Source: Thermoplasmata archaeon (GTDB lineage: Archaea > Thermoplasmatota > Thermoplasmata > Thermoplasmatales > Thermoplasmataceae). Taken from it: a stretch of 46,247 nucleotides of DNA. Each line of letters opens with the position of its first letter. Position 1 is the first letter of the stretch. Both the position numbers and the translations under genes were made by a program. Shown piece after piece: positions 15,585-23,765 of the stretch. Below the pieces are notes generated by a model that had not been told where the DNA came from, did no database searches, and saw nothing but the letters and a program-made list of their open reading frames with translations. The DNA lies in the NCBI GenBank assembly GCA_021821635.1, contig JAKACH010000005.1:1-46247 (forward strand), in the 5' to 3' direction.

Positions 15585-16379
15585 ATGTCAGTCGAATTGA
15601 TTCAGTTAATCCTGTCATTCATTTCTGGGATTCTGGTTGGCTTTTCACTTGGTCTCATAGGCGGCGGAGGATCGATTCTCGCCATCCCTCTTCTGATCTA
15701 CTTTGTAGGATATGATCACCCTCATATCGCAATCGGCACAACGGCCCTCGCTGTAGGTATAAATGCATTCCTCAACCTCATTCCGCATACCAGGGCCGGC
15801 CATGTAAATTACAGGGTTGGGGCAATGTTCAGCCTTCCTGGTATCGCCGGGGTGATCATAGGTGCAGAACTTGGTCTCCTGACACCAGGCGGAAAACTCC
15901 TTTTCATATTTGCCGCAATGATGCTTTTCATCTCTGCAGTTATGTTCAGGAGAAGCCTTAATGTTAAATCAGAACAGACACCAAAAAGCAAAGAGAGAAA
16001 GACTACGCCCAGAAGCACGGTAAAGATAATGCTTTCAGGTCTGGGCGTAGGTTTCATGTCCGGTTACTTTGGAATTGGCGGTGGTTTTTTGATTGTTCCT
16101 GCACTGATGTTATCTTCCGGGCTCCAAATAATAAATGCCATAGGCACATCGCTCATCTCAGTTGGAACGTTTGGAATAGTAACTACGCTCACATATGCAG
16201 TAAGCGGAAAGATTGATCTTTTGATATCTGCCTTCTTCATACTGGGTGGAATTGGCGGCGGATGGCTTGGTGCACGGAAGGCATCATCACTTCCCACCAA
16301 GACTCTAACACAACTGTTCTCTGTAATAATTGCCATAGTCGCTTTCTACATGTTATACATGAATTTCCATTCCATATGA
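15585..16379 (+). CDS. TauE/SafE family membrane transporter (sulfite/organosulfur exporter type)
   Basis: A 264-aa polytopic membrane protein built from two similar halves, each with the family signature: LGLIGGGGSILAIPLLIY near the N-terminus and YFGIGGGFLIVPALML after a basic cytoplasmic loop (KSEQTPKSKERKTTPRS). GTTALAVGINAF and GTSLISVGTFGI are the second halves of each repeat. TauE/SafE proteins move sulfite, sulfoacetate or related anions across the cytoplasmic membrane. Substrate cannot be told from sequence, but the DsrE-like gene two positions upstream fits sulfur compounds. A TATA-like GATTATTTATATAG precedes the start. Confidence 0.88.
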   Translation: MSVELIQLILSFISGILVGFSLGLIGGGGSILAIPLLIYFVGYDHPHIAIGTTALAVGINAFLNLIPHTRAGHVNYRVGAMFSLPGIAGVIIGAELGLLTPGGKLLFIFAAMMLFISAVMFRRSLNVKSEQTPKSKERKTTPRSTVKIMLSGLGVGFMSGYFGIGGGFLIVPALMLSSGLQIINAIGTSLISVGTFGIVTTLTYAVSGKIDLLISAFFILGGIGGGWLGARKASSLPTKTLTQLFSVIIAIVAFYMLYMNFHSI

Positions 16380-16588
16380 CGCAATGATACATTTCTCTAT
16401 ATTCCGAGAGCATTGCGATAATACTAAGAACTAACTATTAGAAAAAAAGTCTTTGAAACAACATTATCGATCTGAGAATCTCACAATCTGATTCCAGAAG
16501 AACGAATTTAAGCAGTTTTAAAAATTAATCCTCAACCAAATTCTTATGTGTTCGCCTGAAAACCATGCTGACAGCAAACTAAAATAGA

Positions 16589-16738
16589 TCAGCTCTTCTC
16601 TATCTTCTTCTTTAGATCCTTTATCTCTTCCTGTAATGCCTTGTTTAAAGGGTTCTTTCTTGCCTTTTCTTCCAGTTCCACCAGTTTATCCTCCAGACTC
16701 TTCTTCTTTCTTGAAAGATCCCGTTTACCCAGTCCCAT
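16589..16738 (-). CDS. Small charged coiled-coil protein (49 aa)
   Basis: ATG at 16736-16738, TGA at 16589-16591. The product starts MGLGKRDLSRKKKSLEDKLV, continues ELEEKARKNPLNKALQEEIK and ends KDLKKKIEKS. It is almost wholly Lys/Glu/Leu helix with heptad-like spacing and no membrane segment. A TATA-like ATATTTTATTAT lies upstream on the minus strand at 16757-16770. Strong amino-acid bias and promoter placement argue it is a real short gene. The role is unknown. Confidence 0.6.
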   Translation of the reverse strand: MGLGKRDLSRKKKSLEDKLVELEEKARKNPLNKALQEEIKDLKKKIEKS

Positions 16739-16833
16739 GCAATTGTATCACACGCGGATAATAAAATATTCGTTTTCACATCGATCAGACCCCATAAGCT
16801 GTTTTGCTTCGACCTTACTAAAATCCATTCATT

Positions 16834-17367
16834 TCAAGACAGAAAATACTTCACCATATATTCGGGCAGGTCAGTTGCCTTCTCATAGTATCTGTAACCG
16901 TATTGCTCAATTACACTCTTAGCTTCTTTGGTGGATTCCATCTTTTTCTTTGAATCGACATGAAACCATGCTGGAAAGACTTTCAGATCCTCATGCAAGT
17001 CGTGCTCATTAAGCATTTTAAAAAAGCTATCCACCTTTTGTAATACGACAGAACTTTCCTCGGTTGACATGAGATCGATCAGCGATTTTCCCATTCTTCT
17101 TATCATAATATGATCGGATAATGCCTTCTTAATCATCTCATGGAGACTTCTATCCTCTGGAAGTGTGCTCTCTATCACGGGAAAAACCGCATTTTCCTCT
17201 ATCTCCATGTGACACTGCGCCTTGAAGTGAATGATGCTTTCAACCCTTACGGGACTTATGGCTTTTTCATTTCCGATACCCTGCTTGATTGCAAAGTGAT
17301 CCAGCATAAGGAGCCCTATCAAATCTCCCATTTTACAGGAGAAGATCATGGCATACACCATAAACAT
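16834..17367 (-). CDS. Hemerythrin-like (HHE) domain protein
   Basis: 177 aa. Metal-binding pattern of an HHE four-helix bundle: LLMLDHFAIKQG (H24), AQCHMEIEENAVFPVI (H53, E57), ALSDHIMIRRMG (H86) and NEHDLHEDLKVFPAW (H122/H125 with acids). Such proteins bind a di-iron centre and sense or handle oxygen, nitric oxide or peroxide in the cytoplasm. The tail after ~140 is basic and helical (SKKKMESTKEAKSVIEQ). The first residues (MFMVYAMIFSCK) are poorly conserved-looking; an in-frame ATG at 17331 (MGDLIGLLML) is a good alternative start. Divergent from the ABC exporter genes. Confidence 0.82.
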   Translation of the reverse strand: MFMVYAMIFSCKMGDLIGLLMLDHFAIKQGIGNEKAISPVRVESIIHFKAQCHMEIEENAVFPVIESTLPEDRSLHEMIKKALSDHIMIRRMGKSLIDLMSTEESSVVLQKVDSFFKMLNEHDLHEDLKVFPAWFHVDSKKKMESTKEAKSVIEQYGYRYYEKATDLPEYMVKYFLS

Positions 17368-17426
17368 TACCCATGCGCAATCTGCATGGAAGTAAAGCTC
17401 TTAATTAAAAATTGCATAACCTGTGG

Positions 17427-18338
17427 TTGCCTGAAACAGTTATTAAAATTACAGATCTAAGTAAAAGTTACGGTAAATTTGAGGCGGTCAAAGGCATTTC
17501 ATTTGAAATCTTCAGAGGCGAAATCTTCTCAATACTAGGACACAACGGAGCAGGTAAAACAACAACTCTTGAAATTATAGAGGGACAGAGAACCAGGACT
17601 TCCGGAACTGTTCAGGTCCTGGGTATGGACCCGGAAACAAAAAGGGCTGAAATCTCACAGCGCGTTGGTATACTGCCACAGGACTTCAACTTCCTGGAGC
17701 TTATAAACTGTGGTGAGGCCGTAGATTTTTACATAAAGTCTCTTAATGCAAAGGATTCGGTTGACGGAATACTTGAAAGGGTGGATCTGCTGGATAAGAA
17801 ACGATCACTCATAAAGAACCTGTCGGGTGGAGAAAAACACAAGCTTGGACTTGGACTTGCGCTCGTCAACGATCCGGAGATACTCTTTCTTGATGAGCCT
17901 ACCACAGGACTTGATCCGGTTGCCCGCAGATCGGTATGGAAGGTGATTGAAAGACTTAAAGGATCAGGCAAGAGTATCATACTTACAACTCACTACCTTG
18001 AGGAAGCACAGAAGCTTGCAGACAGGGTCTGTATTATGGATCGTGGCATGATCACAATAACAGCCACGCCAGACGAAATAATCCATAAATATGGTAAAGG
18101 GTCGGTACTGCGGTTATCCTTCAGCGACCCGGACATGAAGGCTTTCCTGAAACTTGGAATGAAGCACAGGCGATCGGGGGATTTCATCGAGATAGATATA
18201 TCGACAATGGATGAATTCTTCTCAATCATTGACAGATTCAAGGAGATCAGGATTTCACCGGAAAACCTTACCTTGACGAGGGATACGCTTGAAGATATAT
18301 TCATAGATCTTATGGGAGCGGACGGAAATGAATCTTAG
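17427..18338 (+). CDS. ABC-2 type exporter, ATP-binding subunit
   Basis: ~303 aa, cytoplasmic ATPase partner of the next gene. Walker A is GHNGAGKTTT, the Q-loop region is VGILPQDFNF, the signature is LSGGE, Walker B is ILFLDEPTTGLDP and the H-loop is TTHYLEEA. The extra C-terminal ~80 residues are typical of drug/lipid exporter ATPases (DrrA/NatA/CcmA class). The start is uncertain. TTG at 17427 (MPETVIKITDLSKSYG) lies ~20-25 nt after a TATA-like TTAATTAAAAA; a TTG at 17412 adds five residues. It overlaps the permease gene by 11 nt. The substrate is unknown. Confidence 0.92.
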   Translation: MPETVIKITDLSKSYGKFEAVKGISFEIFRGEIFSILGHNGAGKTTTLEIIEGQRTRTSGTVQVLGMDPETKRAEISQRVGILPQDFNFLELINCGEAVDFYIKSLNAKDSVDGILERVDLLDKKRSLIKNLSGGEKHKLGLGLALVNDPEILFLDEPTTGLDPVARRSVWKVIERLKGSGKSIILTTHYLEEAQKLADRVCIMDRGMITITATPDEIIHKYGKGSVLRLSFSDPDMKAFLKLGMKHRRSGDFIEIDISTMDEFFSIIDRFKEIRISPENLTLTRDTLEDIFIDLMGADGNES

Positions 18339-19431
18339 GCGGATACTGCTCTACCTGAAGCTTGATGCAAAATCCTTCATGCGGGGAAAAACAGGCCCGT
18401 TCTTTCTGATAGTCTTTCCCATCATACTCATCCTCCTATTTGGCTCCATATTTGGCTCCAGCGGAGCAACTGCAAAAACAACGCTGGTTGTTCAGAACCT
18501 TGATCCTGGGAATGATACATGGGGAATTGTCAACAGCATTAACCAGACCGGGCTATTCAGCGTCGTGGTGATAGCACCCGACGTGAACATATCCACCTAC
18601 ATAGCACAGAATAGCATCGACAGTGCACTCCAGATACCTGAAAACTTCTCTGTAGAATTTTCAAAGGGTGTCATCAGCCTTACTTATTACAGCAATCCAA
18701 GCAATCAGATAGCTTCGGCTTTGGGGCAGACCCTGGCCAACGAAATAGCACAGTCCTACAACTCAAATCTTACAGGCAGCAAGAGCGTGTTACTTGTAAG
18801 CCGGCCTGTTCTGGAAAAGTTTTCAAAGACGATAGATTATTACATACCTGGATTCATAGGCTTCACAATACTCAGCGGTGTTTTTGCTCTTATCTACCAG
18901 GTTCCAAACTATCGCGAGAAGAAGATTTTCAGGCAACTATCTTTCGTCGGGCTCACCAAATCAGAATGGCTCGCAGCCAGCGTAATCTTCTTCACACTGT
19001 CAACCTTCATTTCGGATCTGGTGCTTGTTGGGATTGGATACGCGGTCTTCGATGCAAACCTTTCCCTATCGATCCAGTCAATATTGCTCTCTGCGGTTGT
19101 GATCTTCCTTGGAATGATATCGTTCCTTTCAATCGGGCTGCTTGCCGGCCTCCTTACAAAAGAAGAAAACTCGGCAAGCCTGATAGGTAACGTTATCTTT
19201 TATCCAATGCTTTTCCTATCAGGAGTGTTCTTTCCAATCAGCGATATGCCTGCATTTCTTCAGGTGGTCTCTGAATTCCTTCCACTGACATATTTCATAA
19301 AGGCACTGGACAACCTGATTCTCTTTGACAACATACAGGCCGTTGTGCTTCCAATCACAATCATGGCTGTTATAGCCGTACTTCTTTTCTTTGCTGCCAG
19401 TTATATTGCAACGAATAGAGAAAGACTTTAG
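18328..19431 (+). CDS. ABC-2 type exporter, permease subunit
   Basis: 367-aa ABC2 membrane protein. One N-terminal membrane segment (GPFFLIVFPIILILLFGSIF, ~24-45), then a ~150-residue extracellular domain (NLDPGNDTWGIVNSINQTG onward), then a cluster of five or so membrane segments with the usual motif region EFLPLTYFIKALDNLI near the C-terminus. It starts 11 nt inside the ATPase gene, so the two are translationally coupled and form one exporter. A small anchored protein (19522) follows and may be an accessory, although it has its own TATA box. Confidence 0.9.
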   Translation: MNLRRILLYLKLDAKSFMRGKTGPFFLIVFPIILILLFGSIFGSSGATAKTTLVVQNLDPGNDTWGIVNSINQTGLFSVVVIAPDVNISTYIAQNSIDSALQIPENFSVEFSKGVISLTYYSNPSNQIASALGQTLANEIAQSYNSNLTGSKSVLLVSRPVLEKFSKTIDYYIPGFIGFTILSGVFALIYQVPNYREKKIFRQLSFVGLTKSEWLAASVIFFTLSTFISDLVLVGIGYAVFDANLSLSIQSILLSAVVIFLGMISFLSIGLLAGLLTKEENSASLIGNVIFYPMLFLSGVFFPISDMPAFLQVVSEFLPLTYFIKALDNLILFDNIQAVVLPITIMAVIAVLLFFAASYIATNRERL

Positions 19432-19521
19432 GAAAGAGCGATAATTAAAAGCTCCGTTCGTCAATATTAGTTGCAAACTACCTGCAGGTAAATATTTATC
19501 AAATATATGTATGAGGTTAAC

Positions 19522-20073
19522 ATGGCATCCGGAAGTCACGGCGTGAGGAATATAGCAATAATCCTGGGGGTTGTTGTAGTCGCTGCCGTACTGATCGCGG
19601 TCTTTGTTTTGCCGGCATCTCCACACTTCGGTTTTGTTTCAGAGCAGCAGACAAACAAAATAACGCACCAGAACTTTACTTCCTCACAGAGTTCCAGCTC
19701 GTCCATATCCAACTCGACCAGCGGAGAAAAAAAGGCAGAGTCAGTTGAGTACTATGCCGGCACACAATCGGTAACCATATCTGTGGTTGAGTACAATTCA
19801 CCCTCGATGTCAGCGAAGGCTTATGGGAACTTCACCCAGCTCCTCGGAACATCGCTTTCATACTCCCTGATTGGCGTTTCGCTTCATAACTCCACTTACA
19901 GGAGCTTCAAGATTGCCTATGGATACGTCAACGTTTCCCTTCTAAATTACAACATATTCTTCGCGGCCGGACTTGATGGATCATACCTTTTCCTAATATA
20001 CGGTTTCTTGACTTCTGGAAACTACACCGAGGTCTCTGCCCTTGCAGATGCACAAGCCTCAGCTATGCTATGA
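19522..20073 (+). CDS. Membrane-anchored extracellular protein of unknown function (183 aa)
   Basis: ATG at 19522 has a Shine-Dalgarno-like GAGGT 4-5 nt upstream and a TATA-like AATATTTATC ~25 nt upstream. An in-frame ATG at 19507 is less well placed. An N-terminal membrane segment (IAIILGVVVVAAVLIAVFVL) is followed by a Ser-rich linker (SSQSSSSSISNSTSG) and a compact domain with strands (SVTISVVEYNS, YGNFTQLLG, NYNIFFAAGLDGSYLFLIYG). It is probably anchored with the domain outside the cell. Not recognised; the location after an ABC exporter hints at a substrate-handling partner. Confidence 0.65.
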   Translation: MASGSHGVRNIAIILGVVVVAAVLIAVFVLPASPHFGFVSEQQTNKITHQNFTSSQSSSSSISNSTSGEKKAESVEYYAGTQSVTISVVEYNSPSMSAKAYGNFTQLLGTSLSYSLIGVSLHNSTYRSFKIAYGYVNVSLLNYNIFFAAGLDGSYLFLIYGFLTSGNYTEVSALADAQASAML

Positions 20074-20185
20074 GCTTATCGACAATTCTTTTCAATTTAT
20101 TTTTACCGCATTTTCACAATTCCCGAGTAGCGTCTCCCCAGGATGCGGCCATATAAATCGAATGCTTCGTGGTTTACCATAAGTA

Positions 20186-21964
20186 TTAGATAACAAACGC
20201 GAGGATGAGCACAAGCATGAACGCAACTATCATGTAAATCATGTACCAGGTTATTGAGCTGTTCATCACCCGGTATGCGAATTGCCTGGCAAATCTCCGA
20301 TATCCCGAGGCAAAAGACTGCATTGCGAACCAGAAAACGTCGACAACGCTCATCTGCCTGTTCCCATCGCGAATCCTGGTCCTGAGAATCCCCTTCAGCA
20401 TCAGTCGGATGTTGCTGGCATATGCGAATGAAGTGTAATATTGATCGAAATCCACGCCTCCATTCCATCTTGGCACTATTCTCAGTTTTCCTTTCCGTCT
20501 GTCAAATACCAGATATGCTGCCAAAGCAAAAAAGATGATTATGACAAGAACGTACAACGGCGATATCAGCCCAAAATCCGCGGCACTAAACTTCGACTGG
20601 ATTGTGAAACCATTGTATACAAGAACTGAAGGAAGCCCTGATATAAACTGCGGCTGAATGAGGAAATTGGCTAAGACGAAGAGCAGAATAAGGATCACTC
20701 CTGTCGAGAGCAGGACATACCCTTCAGAATTCTTCATGCTTCCCTTGGGATGACCATGAACCTGCGAGAATGAGAGTACCTTCATCATCGATGCTGATGC
20801 AAGGCCTTCTGCCAGCGCAATCATCGAACCTGCGACCACGCTCGCTATTCCTATCAAACCATACTGGTATGCACCCATGAAGAAGGATTCAAGCAGCATC
20901 CATGTGCCGAGCCCACCGATTGTCGGCAGTAAACCGGAAAGCGACATGGTGACAAGGAACCACCCAAGCGTCAGGAACGAATTTTTACTGCTGTCCACCT
21001 CGCTGAAATTCTCCTTTCTGGTTGTTCCAATTCCTATGAACAATCCGGTCTTAGCCACCGAATGGGCAAGTGCAAAAATCATTATCACTGCCAGCAGGTA
21101 AGTCTTTAGAACGCCTTCACCCAGGGCTACATACAGCCCGATGGCAGCCAAAATGGAGCCATTGTTTTCAATTGTGCTGAAACCGCCCAGCATCTTCATA
21201 TTCTCGGACACGTAGGCAAACAGTGCTGCAAAGAACACTGTAAGCACTCCCACCGCTAGCATGAAGAAGCCCAGATAGATTGAAGAAGGGCTGAGAAGCA
21301 TTATCCTGGCAATTCCGAATACCCCCATCAGTGTCATTGTAGCACTGAAAAGTGCGGAATCGTTCGCAGGTGCATTCCCATGTGCAATAGGGAGCCATTC
21401 GCTTATCATGAACGGGGTTATGCCCATCTTAGTCATGCAGCCGATTGCAATGAGAAGGAGCGGGAGATCTGACGTGAGGCTCTGGAAGCGGAAGTCCATG
21501 GTACCGGTCTCCTGAACAGCGAAGATGGCTCCTATTACCAGGAATACGGTGCTTATCTCGCTGAATACCATGAAAACATAAGCGGCATTCCAGTGCTCCT
21601 TGTTGAGGCCAATCGATGCATACGCTGGAATGGACATAATCTCCCAGCCTATGATGAAGGTCACATAATCTGAGGACTCCAGAATAACCATCATGCCGAA
21701 AACAGTCATTGCAAAAAGTGGTGTCAGCCATTTACCGTAACCGGCTGAGTAAGTCATCGAGAAGATAGAAATCAGAATCCATGCAATCGAAGCTATCAGA
21801 GAGAAATAGGCAAGGGGATAGGCAAGGTTTCCAGAACCAAGGAGGGTGAATACAGCCATCTCGAGTGATCCAGCAATCACGAGCGCATAGGATGCTTTCC
21901 TCCACCAGATCCCGACAGGCATTGCCACTGCGGTTATAAGCAGGGAAAAATAGACGGGATTCAT
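20186..21964 (-). CDS. Ehr-type complex: antiporter-like proton-channel subunit (HyfB/NuoL-like)
   Basis: 592-aa polytopic membrane protein of the Mrp/NuoL/NuoM/NuoN family. Family landmarks: IIGWEIMSIPAYASIG (the conserved channel glutamate), KMGITPFMISEWLPIAHGNA (TM7 lysine region, normally K-A--P-H-WLP-AH) and LAHSVAKTGLFIGIGTT (second lysine). The C-terminal extension (RRKGKLRIVPRWNGGVDFDQ plus two more membrane segments) is like HyfB. It should move protons or sodium ions as the hydrophilic arm turns over. Last gene of the operon; its ATG overlaps the stop of the small-subunit gene by 4 nt. Confidence 0.9.
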   Translation of the reverse strand: MNPVYFSLLITAVAMPVGIWWRKASYALVIAGSLEMAVFTLLGSGNLAYPLAYFSLIASIAWILISIFSMTYSAGYGKWLTPLFAMTVFGMMVILESSDYVTFIIGWEIMSIPAYASIGLNKEHWNAAYVFMVFSEISTVFLVIGAIFAVQETGTMDFRFQSLTSDLPLLLIAIGCMTKMGITPFMISEWLPIAHGNAPANDSALFSATMTLMGVFGIARIMLLSPSSIYLGFFMLAVGVLTVFFAALFAYVSENMKMLGGFSTIENNGSILAAIGLYVALGEGVLKTYLLAVIMIFALAHSVAKTGLFIGIGTTRKENFSEVDSSKNSFLTLGWFLVTMSLSGLLPTIGGLGTWMLLESFFMGAYQYGLIGIASVVAGSMIALAEGLASASMMKVLSFSQVHGHPKGSMKNSEGYVLLSTGVILILLFVLANFLIQPQFISGLPSVLVYNGFTIQSKFSAADFGLISPLYVLVIIIFFALAAYLVFDRRKGKLRIVPRWNGGVDFDQYYTSFAYASNIRLMLKGILRTRIRDGNRQMSVVDVFWFAMQSFASGYRRFARQFAYRVMNSSITWYMIYMIVAFMLVLILAFVI

Positions 21965-22596
21965 CTTTTACCCTCCCTGGCTCTTAATAATGCTTCCAGG
22001 ATTGTATAAGGGCTGGGAGGGCATCCTGCGATTTCTATTACTGAGTCCTTGGATAGATGCGGTCTCTTTCCAATAATACCTCCGCTTATGGCGCATGCGC
22101 CTAATGCAATGATGAGCTTCGGATCAGGCATTGCCTCAAATGCCCTGGATATCACCTGATCCATTCCCTCCGTATATACGCCCATAAGGACAAGGGCATC
22201 CGCATGTCTTGGTGTGTTGGTAAAGAATATGTTCAGCCTGCTAGCATCGAATTGGGGGGCAAGTATTGAGAGGAGCTCCGTGTTGCAGGCGCCGCAAGTT
22301 CCTGAATCCACCGGATAGAGGTAGAAGGATCTTGAAAGAATGCCTGGAAACTTACCGCTAACCCTGAAACTGCTCTGATCTCCTGTTGGCTTATAATCAG
22401 GAAGACAGAGCCGGCATGATATGCATTTTCCCGCATTCCACTTTCCCTGCTCTATGGCATTGGTTGGGCACTCAGGCGTGCCGTTACCAGCAAGCTTTGA
22501 GGGCCACAGTGGCGGTTCTTCGGGATGGGCTTTGGGGAATTTCTCCGTCTTCTTGCCGTTTCTGAGGCCCTTGAGAAACCATATTGTGGTCCTCAT
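21961..22596 (-). CDS. Ehr-type complex: small Fe-S subunit (NuoB/HyfI-like) with a fused ferredoxin-like cluster
   Basis: 211 aa. The core (about 95-205) has the four cysteines that hold the proximal [4Fe-4S] cluster next to the active site: C101 and C104 in GTCGACNTE, C168 in LGACAISGG and C192 in IAGCPPSPY. Ahead of it is C43 (PECPTNAI) plus C58-x2-C61-x2-C64 (GKCISCRLC), enough for one extra ferredoxin-type [4Fe-4S] cluster in the same chain. No separate ferredoxin subunit gene is present in the operon, so this N-terminal region may take its place. Neighbours overlap at both ends by 4 nt. Confidence 0.9.
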   Translation of the reverse strand: MRTTIWFLKGLRNGKKTEKFPKAHPEEPPLWPSKLAGNGTPECPTNAIEQGKWNAGKCISCRLCLPDYKPTGDQSSFRVSGKFPGILSRSFYLYPVDSGTCGACNTELLSILAPQFDASRLNIFFTNTPRHADALVLMGVYTEGMDQVISRAFEAMPDPKLIIALGACAISGGIIGKRPHLSKDSVIEIAGCPPSPYTILEALLRAREGKR

Positions 22597-23765
22597 TCTA
22601 TTTCCACCCCCGCCTCGGATATCCAGATTCCAAAACTCTCCCAGTTGAAGTGAAAATCGGTGAATATGTTTCCCTGCATCGACTGCTCAAAGGCGATGAT
22701 GTTTGAGACCGATGGAGAGCAGAATTCTATTCTTTCCACGCTGCCATTATTTATGGAAAGATAACAGAAGAGATCACCCTGGGGACTCTCCACCCGCGCA
22801 GCCCCAATGCCCGTTCCATGTATATTCATTAGGTTTGCTTGATCAGGTCTTCCATTCGAAATGATCTGATTAACTATCGCAAACGATGAGAAAATCTCAT
22901 TTCCCCTTACCAGAAATCTTGCGAAGGCGTCTTTTCCATCCTCAATGTATGGCTCAAAGCCATATCTGCCATAATCAAGGGAAGGGCTGTCGATCCTTGC
23001 ATCGTATTTATATCCGGCTGCCCTTGCGGCCGGTCCGACCAGCCAGACCTTCTCTATTTTTCCGTTACCCTGCAGCCTGTTGACAAATATCTTTGAATCC
23101 TGCAGACTCTCAAATAAGAGCGCAAAACGCGTCTCTATATCTTTTGTTCTGGTTACAATACCAGACGGTATCCTTACACTGGGTTTTGGCGTATTATGAA
23201 CACCAAAAAAGTACCTGTGGCCGAATATGGAGGAGATCACGCGAGTTACCTCTTCCCTCATCTGTGCAATCTGGTGATATGGAACCCCGAATCCTGCCGG
23301 TTCACATAGTCGCTCAAGCACGTTCAGGTGGCTTCTTATTCTCTCCAGTTCCATCTGAAGGATCAGTTCCTCATCAAGTCCAGTGTTCTGCTCCGTGAGC
23401 AGTGCGTCTTCAACAGCCTTTAAAAAGGCGGCCTGATAGGATGACGAATGATATCCATTAATTCTTTCGACCAGAATGAATGCGTCTTTCAGGCTAAGTC
23501 CAGATAATTTTATCGTTCTTAGCTTGTATGTCGGGTCAACGGCAACTGACCGGATCATTTCTCCAGGTGTCGAGAGAGCGATCCTGACAGACTCAATCAT
23601 CCCTCCGGTGGAAGGACCGTAATTGAAAACCAGTTCTCCAGGTATTATATCTGCAGGCTTCTTCTCAACCTTGACTGGAGAGTCGATAGAATCAGAATAT
23701 ATCGTATAACTTCTCGTCTGACCGATATATCTTCCATTTCCTCTTGCTGTCTTATAGTACTGCAT
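22593..23765 (-). CDS. Ehr-type complex: large subunit (NuoD/HyfG-like) lacking the Ni-Fe cysteines
   Basis: 390 aa, similar in plan to the large subunit of group 4 [NiFe] hydrogenases. N-terminal FNYGPSTGGMIESVRI matches the GP-HP--G opening. The first active-site motif, normally ERICGICS, is ERINGYHSSS, so both cysteines are replaced (N103, H106). The C-terminal DPC--C motif reads DFHFNW (H372, W375), so those two are also gone. The protein therefore cannot hold a NiFe centre and should not be a hydrogenase. MELERIRSHLNVLERL and IPSGIVTR are family features. It fits the Ehr class that links hydrogenases and complex I. No NuoC-like domain is obvious. Confidence 0.88.
   Translation of the reverse strand: MQYYKTARGNGRYIGQTRSYTIYSDSIDSPVKVEKKPADIIPGELVFNYGPSTGGMIESVRIALSTPGEMIRSVAVDPTYKLRTIKLSGLSLKDAFILVERINGYHSSSYQAAFLKAVEDALLTEQNTGLDEELILQMELERIRSHLNVLERLCEPAGFGVPYHQIAQMREEVTRVISSIFGHRYFFGVHNTPKPSVRIPSGIVTRTKDIETRFALLFESLQDSKIFVNRLQGNGKIEKVWLVGPAARAAGYKYDARIDSPSLDYGRYGFEPYIEDGKDAFARFLVRGNEIFSSFAIVNQIISNGRPDQANLMNIHGTGIGAARVESPQGDLFCYLSINNGSVERIEFCSPSVSNIIAFEQSMQGNIFTDFHFNWESFGIWISEAGVEIE

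Noticed and set aside
16542-16583. 13-codon frame (MCSPENHADSKLK) about 25 nt after a TATA-like box
   Set aside because: Promoter spacing fits a leaderless message, but it is too short and unsupported to call a gene.
22593-23765. Calling the 20186-26677 operon an active hydrogenase
   Set aside because: All four Ni-Fe cysteine positions of the large subunit are substituted, so hydrogenase activity is not supported.
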